Below the pieces are notes generated by a model. It saw only the letters and a list, made by a program, of their open reading frames with translations. It did no database searches and was not told the origin of the DNA. This document shows, one piece after another, positions 6,779-12,958 of a DNA stretch of 26,551 bases. The stretch is taken from positions 1 to 26,551 of the forward strand of contig DASRLO010000036.1 in assembly GCA_035648415.1 (NCBI GenBank), read 5' to 3'. The position numbers were made by a program, and so were the translations under genes. This stretch comes from DATARH01 sp035648415. GTDB taxonomy: Bacteria; Pseudomonadota; Alphaproteobacteria; ATCC43930; CGMCC-115725. The stretch's first letter is position 1. Each line of letters opens with the position of its first letter.

Positions 6779-7957
6779 ATGAACATCCACGAGTATCAGG
6801 CAAAGGAGCTGCTGGCTCGCTACGGCGTGCCGGTGCAGCCCGGCGGCATCGCCTATACCGCGGCGGAGAGCGAGGAAGCGGCGCGCCGGCTCGGCGGCAA
6901 GCTCTGGGCGGTAAAGGCGCAGATCCATGCCGGCGGCCGCGGCAAGGCCGGCGGGGTCAAGCTGGTGCATTCGCCCGAGGAAGCCGGCGCGGCGGCAGCC
7001 GCGATGCTCGGCAAGCGCCTGGTGACGCACCAGACCGGGCCGCAGGGCCGCGACGTCAAGCGCGTCTATGTCGAGGCCGCCTCCGACATCGCGCGCGAGC
7101 TTTATTTGGCGCTGTCGATCGACCGCGCCAACGGCCGCACGACCCTGATCGCCGCGGCGGAAGGCGGCGTCGAGATTGAGGAGCTGGCGGCGCGCGCGCC
7201 CGGCAAGATTCTGCGGCTCGCGGTCGATCCGGCGACCGGGATCGAGCCCTTCCACGGCCGCCGCCTGGCGTTCGAGCTCGGCCTCGGCGCGGCAGGGGAA
7301 GTCAAGGCGATGGTCGGTCTCGTCAACGCGCTCTACCGCGCCTTCAGCGAACTCGACGCCTCCTTGATCGAGGTGAACCCGCTGGTCGTCACCGGCGGGG
7401 GCAGCCTGGTTGCGCTCGACGCCAAAATCGGCTTCGACGACAATGCCCTCTTCCGCCATCCGGAAATCGAGGCGCTGCGCGACGAGGACGAGGAAGACCC
7501 GACCGAGCGGGAGGGCGCCAGGCACTCGCTGAGCTACGTCAAGCTCGACGGCAATATCGGCTGCATGGTCAACGGCGCCGGTCTGGCGATGGCGACCATG
7601 GACATCATCAAGCTCTACGGCGGCAGCCCGGCGAATTTCCTCGATGTCGGCGGCGGCGCGACGCGCGAGCGGGTCACCGCCGCGTTCAAGCTGATCCTCT
7701 CCGACCCCAACGTCGAGGCGATGCTGGTCAATATCTTCGGCGGGATCGCGCGCTGCGACGTGATCGCCGAGGGGGTCGTCGCGGCGGCGCGGGAAGTAAA
7801 CCTGCACGTGCCGCTGGTGGTGCGATTGGAAGGCACCAACGTCGAATTGGGCCGCAAGATACTGAGCCAGTCCGGGCTGCCGATCATCGCCGCCGAGGAT
7901 TTCGCCGACGCCGCCCAAAAGGTCGTCAAATCGATCGCCGAGGCCCCAGGGGCATGA
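6779..7957 (+). CDS. sucC: Succinate-CoA ligase (ADP-forming) subunit beta
   Basis: The 392-residue beta subunit has an ATP-grasp nucleotide-binding N-terminal half and a CoA-ligase C-terminal half. Recognisable blocks are MNIHEYQAKELLARYGV, VKAQIHAGGRGKAGGVK (ATP-grasp), EVNPLVV (Mg-binding region), LDGNIGCMVNGAGLAMATMD, NFLDVGGGATRERV and LVNIFGGIARCDVIAEGV. Length matches the family (about 390). It forms the complex with SucD that couples succinyl-CoA cleavage to ADP phosphorylation. Malate-CoA ligase subunit MtkA is a close relative, but the paired SucD sequence is clearly succinate type. The last four bases (ATGA) overlap a 10-codon minicistron leading to sucD. Confidence 0.95.
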   Translation: MNIHEYQAKELLARYGVPVQPGGIAYTAAESEEAARRLGGKLWAVKAQIHAGGRGKAGGVKLVHSPEEAGAAAAAMLGKRLVTHQTGPQGRDVKRVYVEAASDIARELYLALSIDRANGRTTLIAAAEGGVEIEELAARAPGKILRLAVDPATGIEPFHGRRLAFELGLGAAGEVKAMVGLVNALYRAFSELDASLIEVNPLVVTGGGSLVALDAKIGFDDNALFRHPEIEALRDEDEEDPTEREGARHSLSYVKLDGNIGCMVNGAGLAMATMDIIKLYGGSPANFLDVGGGATRERVTAAFKLILSDPNVEAMLVNIFGGIARCDVIAEGVVAAAREVNLHVPLVVRLEGTNVELGRKILSQSGLPIIAAEDFADAAQKVVKSIAEAPGA

Positions 7958-7986
7958 GGCAGGGCATGAGCCGGAGCATGAGCTGA
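7954..7986 (+). CDS. Ten-codon minicistron bridging sucC and sucD
   Basis: An ATG at 7954 overlaps the sucC stop as ATGA. It opens a frame reading MRQGMSRSMS and ends at TGA 7984-7986, whose last base is the A of the sucD ATG (TGATG). The frame is out of phase with sucC and sucD. It is built from three copies of GCATGAG at exact 12-bp spacing (7952, 7964, 7976), so it contains three in-frame ATGs. GGAG at 7973-7976 is a good ribosome-binding site for sucD, 9 nt before its ATG. What is seen is an exact stop/start chain; a role in translational coupling or dosage matching is inferred. A functional peptide is unlikely. Confidence 0.5.
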   Translation: MRQGMSRSMS

Positions 7987-8861
7987 TGGCGATCCTCGTC
8001 GACGCCGCGACCACCGTCATCTGCCAGGGCTTTACCGGCGCGCAGGGCACCTTCCACTCGGAGCAGGCGATCGCCTACGGCACGAGGATGGTCGGCGGGG
8101 TGACGCCAGGCAAAGGCGGCAGTCGGCACCTCGACCTGCCGGTTTGGGATACGGTGCACGAGGCCCGCACCGCGACCGGGTGCACCGCCAGCGTCATCTA
8201 CGTGCCGCCGCCTTCGGCCGCCGACGCGATCCTCGAGGCGATCGACGCCGAGATCCCGCTCGTCATCTGCATCACCGACGGCATCCCGGTGCAGGACATG
8301 GTGCACGTCAAGCGCGCGCTCAGCGGCTCGAAGACGCGGCTGATCGGACCAAACTGCCCGGGCGTCATCACGCCCGGCGAATGCAAGATCGGCATCATGC
8401 CGGGCCACATCCACCGGCGCGGCCGGGTCGGCATCGTCTCGCGTTCGGGCACCCTGACCTATGAGGCCGTCGCGCAGACGACGGCGGCGGGCCTCGGCCA
8501 ATCGAGCTGCGTCGGGATCGGCGGCGATCCGGTGCATGGGCTCGACTTCACCGACATCATCGAGATGTTCCTCGCCGACAAGGAAACCGACGGCATCGTG
8601 ATGATCGGCGAGATCGGCGGACATGGCGAGGAAGACGCCGCGGCGCTGATCAAATCATCAAAGCGCAAGAAGCCGGTGGTCGGCTTCATCGCCGGCATCG
8701 CGGCGCCGCCCGGCCGCCGCATGGGTCATGCCGGCGCGATCATTTCCGGCGGCAAAGGCAGCGCCGCCGACAAGATCGAGGCGCTGCGCAGCGCCGGCAT
8801 CACCGTTGCCGATTCCCCCGCGGCGATCGGCACGACCGCGAAGGCGATGCTGGGCGGCTAA
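7986..8861 (+). CDS. sucD: Succinate-CoA ligase (ADP-forming) subunit alpha
   Basis: This is the 291-residue alpha subunit. The N-terminal CoA-binding Rossmann domain carries VICQGFTGAQGTFHSEQAI and GGVTPGKGG. The middle holds IGPNCPGVITPGECKIGIMPGH and SRSGTLTYEA. The phosphohistidine is H248 in RRMGHAGAIISGGKG. These are signatures of succinate (not malate) CoA ligases. The start follows the sucC-linked minicistron with GGAG 9 nt upstream. The 3' end overlaps the convergent xerC stop by 4 bp (8858-8861). In many alphaproteobacteria sucA follows sucD; here it does not, so the 2-oxoglutarate dehydrogenase genes must be elsewhere. Confidence 0.96.
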   Translation: MAILVDAATTVICQGFTGAQGTFHSEQAIAYGTRMVGGVTPGKGGSRHLDLPVWDTVHEARTATGCTASVIYVPPPSAADAILEAIDAEIPLVICITDGIPVQDMVHVKRALSGSKTRLIGPNCPGVITPGECKIGIMPGHIHRRGRVGIVSRSGTLTYEAVAQTTAAGLGQSSCVGIGGDPVHGLDFTDIIEMFLADKETDGIVMIGEIGGHGEEDAAALIKSSKRKKPVVGFIAGIAAPPGRRMGHAGAIISGGKGSAADKIEALRSAGITVADSPAAIGTTAKAMLGG

Positions 8862-9868
8862 CCTCGCGCCCGCGGATGCGCTGCTTCATAGACCGCCAGC
8901 AAATGCTCCGGCTCGACCTTGGTGTAGCGCTGCGTGGTCGACAGGCTGGCATGGCCGAGCAATTCCTGGATCGCCCTGAGGTCGCCGCCGCCGCTTAGCA
9001 GGTGCGTCGCGAAACTGTGCCGGAGCGCATGCGGGGTCGCGGTCTCGGGCAGGCCGAGCATGCCGCGCAGCATCTGCATCTGACGCTGCACCAGGCGCGG
9101 GTTGAGCGGTCCGCCGCGCGCGCCGACAAAGAGCGGCCCGTCCCGCGAAAGCGGATAGGGGCAGGCGGCGAGGTAGTGGGCGACCGCCTCGGCGACCGCC
9201 GGCAATACCGGGACGTAGCGTTGCTTGCGCCCCTTGCCGGTGACGACCAGCGCATTGCCCTTCGGCGCTTCGGCGAGCGAGAGGCCGAGCGCCTCGGAGA
9301 TACGCAGCCCGCAGCCGTAGAGCAGAGTCATGATCGCGACGTCGCGTTTTTGCTGCCAGACGCTGAGCGCGACGCCGCCGGCCGCTTCGATCACCGCGCC
9401 GGCGTCCTCGACGGTCAGCGGCTTTGGCACGCTTTGCGGCAATTTGGGTGCGCGCAGCACGGCCAGACCCGGCGCCGATGCCAGCTTGCGACGCTCCAAG
9501 AACCGCACAAAACCGCGCAGCACCGAGAGGCCCCGGGCGATCGTCGTGCGGGTGCGTCCGTCGCCGGCGCGATGCGCCAGGAAGGCGCGGAAATCGGCGG
9601 GGCTGAGCTTGGACATGCCGGCAAGATCCGGCGCCTCGCCGCGATGAGCGCTCAGAAAGTCGAAAAACGCCGCGAGGTCGCGGCCATAGGCCGCGACGGT
9701 ATGCGCCGAGGCGCGCCGCTCGGCGGCGAGCCAATCGAGCCAGGCGCCGATCGCGCCGCGCAAATCGTCCGCCACCGGGAAGCGCGCCAGCGGCAAGGGT
9801 TCGGGGAGTGTGGGGAAAGGCCTGTGGGGGGCTGCCCGCGCCGGTTTCAGCGCACCGGGTTCAGCCAT
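8858..9868 (-). CDS. xerC: Tyrosine recombinase XerC
   Basis: This 336-residue site-specific recombinase acts with XerD at dif to resolve chromosome dimers. Residues 35-130 are the SAM-like core-binding domain (WLDWLAAERRASAHTVAAYGRDL). The catalytic domain contains every active-site residue: R189 (GCGLRISEAL), K212 (TGKGRKQR), H280 and R283 (PHALRHSFATHLL), H306 (LLGHASLSTTQ) and nucleophile Y315 (TQRYTKV). The start at MAEPGALK (ATG 9868-9866) overlaps the 3' end of the DUF484 gene by 22 bp, a pairing commonly seen for xerC. Translation is probably coupled. An integrase of a mobile element is unlikely, given this housekeeping context and the XerC-like length. Confidence 0.92.
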   Translation of the reverse strand: MAEPGALKPARAAPHRPFPTLPEPLPLARFPVADDLRGAIGAWLDWLAAERRASAHTVAAYGRDLAAFFDFLSAHRGEAPDLAGMSKLSPADFRAFLAHRAGDGRTRTTIARGLSVLRGFVRFLERRKLASAPGLAVLRAPKLPQSVPKPLTVEDAGAVIEAAGGVALSVWQQKRDVAIMTLLYGCGLRISEALGLSLAEAPKGNALVVTGKGRKQRYVPVLPAVAEAVAHYLAACPYPLSRDGPLFVGARGGPLNPRLVQRQMQMLRGMLGLPETATPHALRHSFATHLLSGGGDLRAIQELLGHASLSTTQRYTKVEPEHLLAVYEAAHPRARG

Positions 9869-10638
9869 AACCCGATGGAAAAGCCGACGATGCGGCCGAG
9901 AAAGCCCAACAGCTCGGTGCCGAGACCGGGATGGAACCGCCCCATTTTGCGGGTGCCGATGCACAAGAGGCCGGTCGGCGTCTCGCGCCCGAAGCGGAGC
10001 CGCACCAGGGCTTGCGAGCGCACCAGCCCGGCGGCGGCGCCGAACAGCACGGCATCGCCGGCCGTGTCGGCTTGGTAGACCACGGCCTTGTCCTCGCCGA
10101 GCACCTCTTCGACCGTGCCGGCCGGCAGCAGGTGGATGCCCTGGACATTGAGGCGAGGCGATACCCCGGCGATGTTCTCGACCGCGATGGTGACGACATC
10201 GACATCGAGCAGCACCGCGAGGTCGGTGGTGACGATCTGCAGGAGCTGCCCGAAGCTCGGCGCCGCGAGGACCGTGAGCGCCGCCTTGTGCACCCGGTTC
10301 TGGCTCGCCAGATTGCCGCGGCTGACGGCGATCAGATGGCGGTATTCGGTGTTGAGCCGCGCCAATTCACCGCGCTGGCGCTCGTAGAGGAAACGCTGGA
10401 AATCGACAACGCCGTCGCCGATCTCGCGGCCGGGTGGCCGCAACAGCCGCACCGCCTCGGGGTGCGACTCGAGAAAGTCGGGATGCCGGCGAAGATAGGC
10501 GAGGACATCGCGCCCCTCAATTTCGCGCCCCTCGATGTCGCGCCCCTCGATGTCGCGCCCCGGGATCTCGGGCGCGACCTCGTCGGGCGCCGCGGCGCCG
10601 CGCGCTGGTCTGGTCTGATCGCGAGGACGGTCAACCAT
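9847..10638 (-). CDS. DUF484 family protein (GAF-like), upstream partner of xerC
   Basis: This 263-residue protein matches the DUF484 family (PF04340) regularly found next to xerC. The conserved N-terminal segment VLAYLRRHPDFLESHPEAV begins at residue 45. It is followed by a helix around GDGVVDFQRFLYERQRGELARLN and a GAF-like domain (about 115-255: SFGQLLQIVTTDLAVLLDVDVVTIAVE ... RFGRETPTGLLCIGTRKMGRFHPGLGTELLGFLGRIV). Function is unknown; a link to chromosome segregation or cell division is inferred only from the xerC linkage. Residues 27-44 are a tandem repeat of the unit GRDIE, encoded by a 15-bp DNA repeat placed just before the conserved domain. The start MVDRPRDQ (10638) is chosen because the upstream extension crosses the priA promoter region and a large inverted repeat. 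Confidence 0.85.
   Translation of the reverse strand: MVDRPRDQTRPARGAAAPDEVAPEIPGRDIEGRDIEGREIEGRDVLAYLRRHPDFLESHPEAVRLLRPPGREIGDGVVDFQRFLYERQRGELARLNTEYRHLIAVSRGNLASQNRVHKAALTVLAAPSFGQLLQIVTTDLAVLLDVDVVTIAVENIAGVSPRLNVQGIHLLPAGTVEEVLGEDKAVVYQADTAGDAVLFGAAAGLVRSQALVRLRFGRETPTGLLCIGTRKMGRFHPGLGTELLGFLGRIVGFSIGLWLNPVR
10508..10567 (-). repeat. 15-bp tandem repeat, four copies, inside the DUF484 gene
   Basis: Units start at 10508, 10523, 10538 and 10553. The two middle copies are identical (TCGCGCCCCTCGATG on the plus strand); the outer two differ at a few bases. Because 15 bp is five codons, the repeat adds GRDIE/GREIE units without a frameshift. It is a coding minisatellite that could vary in copy number between strains. 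Confidence 0.9.
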
Positions 10639-10670
10639 TCGCCGAAACCAACTCCCTGGGGGCAATTCCC

Positions 10671-10711
10671 CACTCGCCCGCGCTTGCGAGCCAGGGGCGC
10701 GCGGGCGAGTG
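10671..10711 (+). promoter_or_regulatory. 13-bp perfect inverted repeat in the DUF484/priA divergent spacer
   Basis: Arms CACTCGCCCGCGC (10671-10683) and GCGCGGGCGAGTG (10699-10711) pair perfectly around a 15-nt loop. The right arm ends 6 nt before the priA ATG, so in the priA mRNA the hairpin would occupy the ribosome-binding region. It sits 32 bp outside the DUF484 start. It may be a translational control hairpin or a DNA operator shared by the divergent genes; sequence alone does not decide. Confidence 0.6.
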
Positions 10712-10717
10712 TAGCCG

Positions 10718-12958
10718 ATGGCCGATTGCCCTGCCAGCCTCGCCAGCCCGGAGACGCTACAAGCCGTGGTCAACCGCCTGCGCGTATTGCTGCCATTGCC
10801 GTTGCCGGCGGCGCTCGATTATCGCGTGGCCGCAGGCGAGGCGAGGCCGGAGCCAGGCCGCTTCGTGCGCGTGAACCTCGGGCCGCGCAGACTGACCGGC
10901 GTCGTCTGGGACGGCGAGGGCGACGATATCGCCGACGAAAAGTTGCGCCCGCTCGCCGCGGTGCTGCCGACCCCGCCGCTGCCGGCCGAACTGCGCCGCT
11001 TTGTCGATCGCGTCGCGTCTTACACGCTGGCGCCGCCGGGGATGGTGCTGCGCATGACGATGAGCGTCGAGGCGGCGCTGGCGCCGCCGGCGCCCCGCCG
11101 GGTCTGCGCGATCAGCGAAGCGGGTCTGGCGGCACTCGCCGAGCCGTCCTCAAAGACAATGACGCCGGCGCGGCGGCGCGTGCTCGACACGCTGCGCGAC
11201 ATGCCGGCCGAGACGGTGGCTGAGACGGCGCGGCGCGCCGGGGTAGGCGCCCCGGTCGTGCGCGGGCTGCTCGCCGCCGGGCTGGTTGCCGAATATCTCA
11301 CGCCGGCCGTGCCGCCGCGGGTGGAAGAACCCGATTGGCGCGCCGCCGGGCCCCCTCTGTCGCCGGCGCAATCCCGCGCCGCGATGCGCCTCGTCGAGCG
11401 CGTCGAGACCGGCGGGTTCCATGTCACCGTGCTCGACGGCGTCACCGGCTCGGGCAAGACCGAAACTTATTTTGCCGCGATCGCGGCGGCTCTGGCCAAA
11501 GGCAAGCAGGCGCTGGTGCTGTTGCCCGAGATCGCGCTGTCGGCGCAATGGCTCGAGCGCTTCCGCCGCCGCTTTGGCGCGAACCCGGCCGAATGGCATT
11601 CGGATATCGGCCAGACCCAGCGCCGCGATACCTGGCGCGCGGTCGCCGACGGGCGGGCGCGGGTCGTCGTCGGCGCGCGTTCGGCGCTGTTCCTGCCCTT
11701 GGCGGAATTGGGCCTCATCATCGTCGACGAGGAACACGACCCGTCCTTCAAGCAGGAAGACGGCGTCTGCTACCAGGCGCGCGACATGGCGGTGCTGCGC
11801 GCCTCGCTGGCGGAGATCCCGATCGTGCTGGTCTCGGCGACGCCGTCGCTCGAAACCGTCGTCAACGTGGCGCGCGACCGCTATCAGCGCGTCCATCTGC
11901 CGGAGCGCCACGCGGCCGCCAGCCTGCCGGCGGTGACGCTGATCGACATGCGCAAGGAACCGCTGCCGCGGGGTAAATTCCTCGCCGCCCCGCTGATCGC
12001 GGCAATGACCGAAACGCTGGCGGACGGCGAGCAGGCGCTGCTGTTTCTCAATCGCCGCGGCTACGCGCCGCTCACGCTGTGCCGCGCCTGCGGCCACCGC
12101 TTCCAATGCCCGAATTGCACCGCCTGGCTGGTCGAGCACCGCTTCACCAAGCGGCTGCAATGCCATCATTGCGGGTATTCGACGAGCTTGCCGGCGTTCT
12201 GTCCGGAATGTCTCGCGGCCGGCACCCTGGTGCCGTGCGGGCCGGGGGTCGAGCGGCTCAGCGAGGAGGTCGCCGAACGCTTTCCCCAAGCGCGCGTCGC
12301 GCTGATGGTCAGCGACATGCTGTCCGGCCCGCGCGCCGCCGCCGACCTCGCCGACGCGATGGCGGCGCACCGCTACGACGTGCTGATCGGGACCCAGATC
12401 GTCGCCAAGGGCCATCATTTCCCGATGCTGACCCTGGTCGGGGTGGTCGATGCCGATCTCGGCCTCGGCGGCGGCGACCTGCGCGCCGGCGAGCGGACCT
12501 ACCAGCTGCTGCACCAGGTCGGCGGCCGCGCCGGGCGGGCCGAGCGGCCGGGCCGCGTGCTGATGCAGACCTACATGCCCGAGCAGCCGGTGATGCGGGC
12601 GCTCGCCGCCAACGACCGCGACCGCTTCCTCGAAGCCGAGGCGGCGCAGCGGCGCGAGGCGCACCTGCCGCCTTTCGCCCGGCTCGCGGCTCTGATCGTC
12701 AGCGCGGTCGACGCCGACAGCGCCGATTTCGCCGCCCGCGCGCTCGCCCGCGCCGCCCCCCATATGCCGGGTGTGACGGTGCTCGGACCGGCGCCGGCGC
12801 CGCTGGCGATCCTGCGCAGCCGGCACCGCCGCCGCCTCTTGGTCCAGGCCGAGCGATCGGTCAATTTGCAGGCCCTGCTGCGCGAATGGCTCGCCAAGGT
12901 GCGCTTCGCCGGATCGACCCGGCTGCAGGTCGATATCGACCCCTACAGCTTTCTCTAG
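10718..12958 (+). CDS. priA: Primosomal protein N' (replication restart helicase PriA)
   Basis: This 746-residue superfamily 2 DNA helicase reloads the replicative helicase at stalled forks. N-terminal 3'-end-binding domain: residues 17-110 (VVNRLRVLLPLPLPAALDYRV). A winged-helix-like part follows at about 145-200. Walker A is GVTGSGKTETY (about 240-250), the DEEH box is at 337-340 (LIIVDEEHDPSFKQ), and SATPSLET is motif III. Eight zinc-binding cysteines lie at about 455-498 (CRACGHRFQCPNC ... CHHCGY ... CPEC). Motifs V/VI are IGTQIVAKGHHFP and QVGGRAGRAERPG. The ATG at 10718 has no clear Shine-Dalgarno and follows a strong hairpin; a GTG about 16 codons in (VVNRL) is an alternative start. 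It overlaps convergent DUF2339 by 4 bp. Confidence 0.95.
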   Translation: MADCPASLASPETLQAVVNRLRVLLPLPLPAALDYRVAAGEARPEPGRFVRVNLGPRRLTGVVWDGEGDDIADEKLRPLAAVLPTPPLPAELRRFVDRVASYTLAPPGMVLRMTMSVEAALAPPAPRRVCAISEAGLAALAEPSSKTMTPARRRVLDTLRDMPAETVAETARRAGVGAPVVRGLLAAGLVAEYLTPAVPPRVEEPDWRAAGPPLSPAQSRAAMRLVERVETGGFHVTVLDGVTGSGKTETYFAAIAAALAKGKQALVLLPEIALSAQWLERFRRRFGANPAEWHSDIGQTQRRDTWRAVADGRARVVVGARSALFLPLAELGLIIVDEEHDPSFKQEDGVCYQARDMAVLRASLAEIPIVLVSATPSLETVVNVARDRYQRVHLPERHAAASLPAVTLIDMRKEPLPRGKFLAAPLIAAMTETLADGEQALLFLNRRGYAPLTLCRACGHRFQCPNCTAWLVEHRFTKRLQCHHCGYSTSLPAFCPECLAAGTLVPCGPGVERLSEEVAERFPQARVALMVSDMLSGPRAAADLADAMAAHRYDVLIGTQIVAKGHHFPMLTLVGVVDADLGLGGGDLRAGERTYQLLHQVGGRAGRAERPGRVLMQTYMPEQPVMRALAANDRDRFLEAEAAQRREAHLPPFARLAALIVSAVDADSADFAARALARAAPHMPGVTVLGPAPAPLAILRSRHRRRLLVQAERSVNLQALLREWLAKVRFAGSTRLQVDIDPYSFL

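Noticed and set aside
5786..8050. Minus-strand open frame of 754 codons opposite mdh, sucC and sucD
   Set aside because: It mirrors the codon pattern of three firmly identified plus-strand genes; composition is His/Arg/Asp-rich with no recognisable domain. Such frames are common antisense shadows in GC-rich DNA.
6779..8861. sucCD as malate-CoA ligase mtkAB of the serine cycle
   Set aside because: The alpha subunit reads as succinate type (QGFTGAQGTFHSEQAI) and the genes follow mdh as in the usual TCA operon; no serine-cycle gene is nearby.
10508..10567. CRISPR-like array
   Set aside because: The 15-bp units are directly adjacent with no spacers and sit in frame within a gene.
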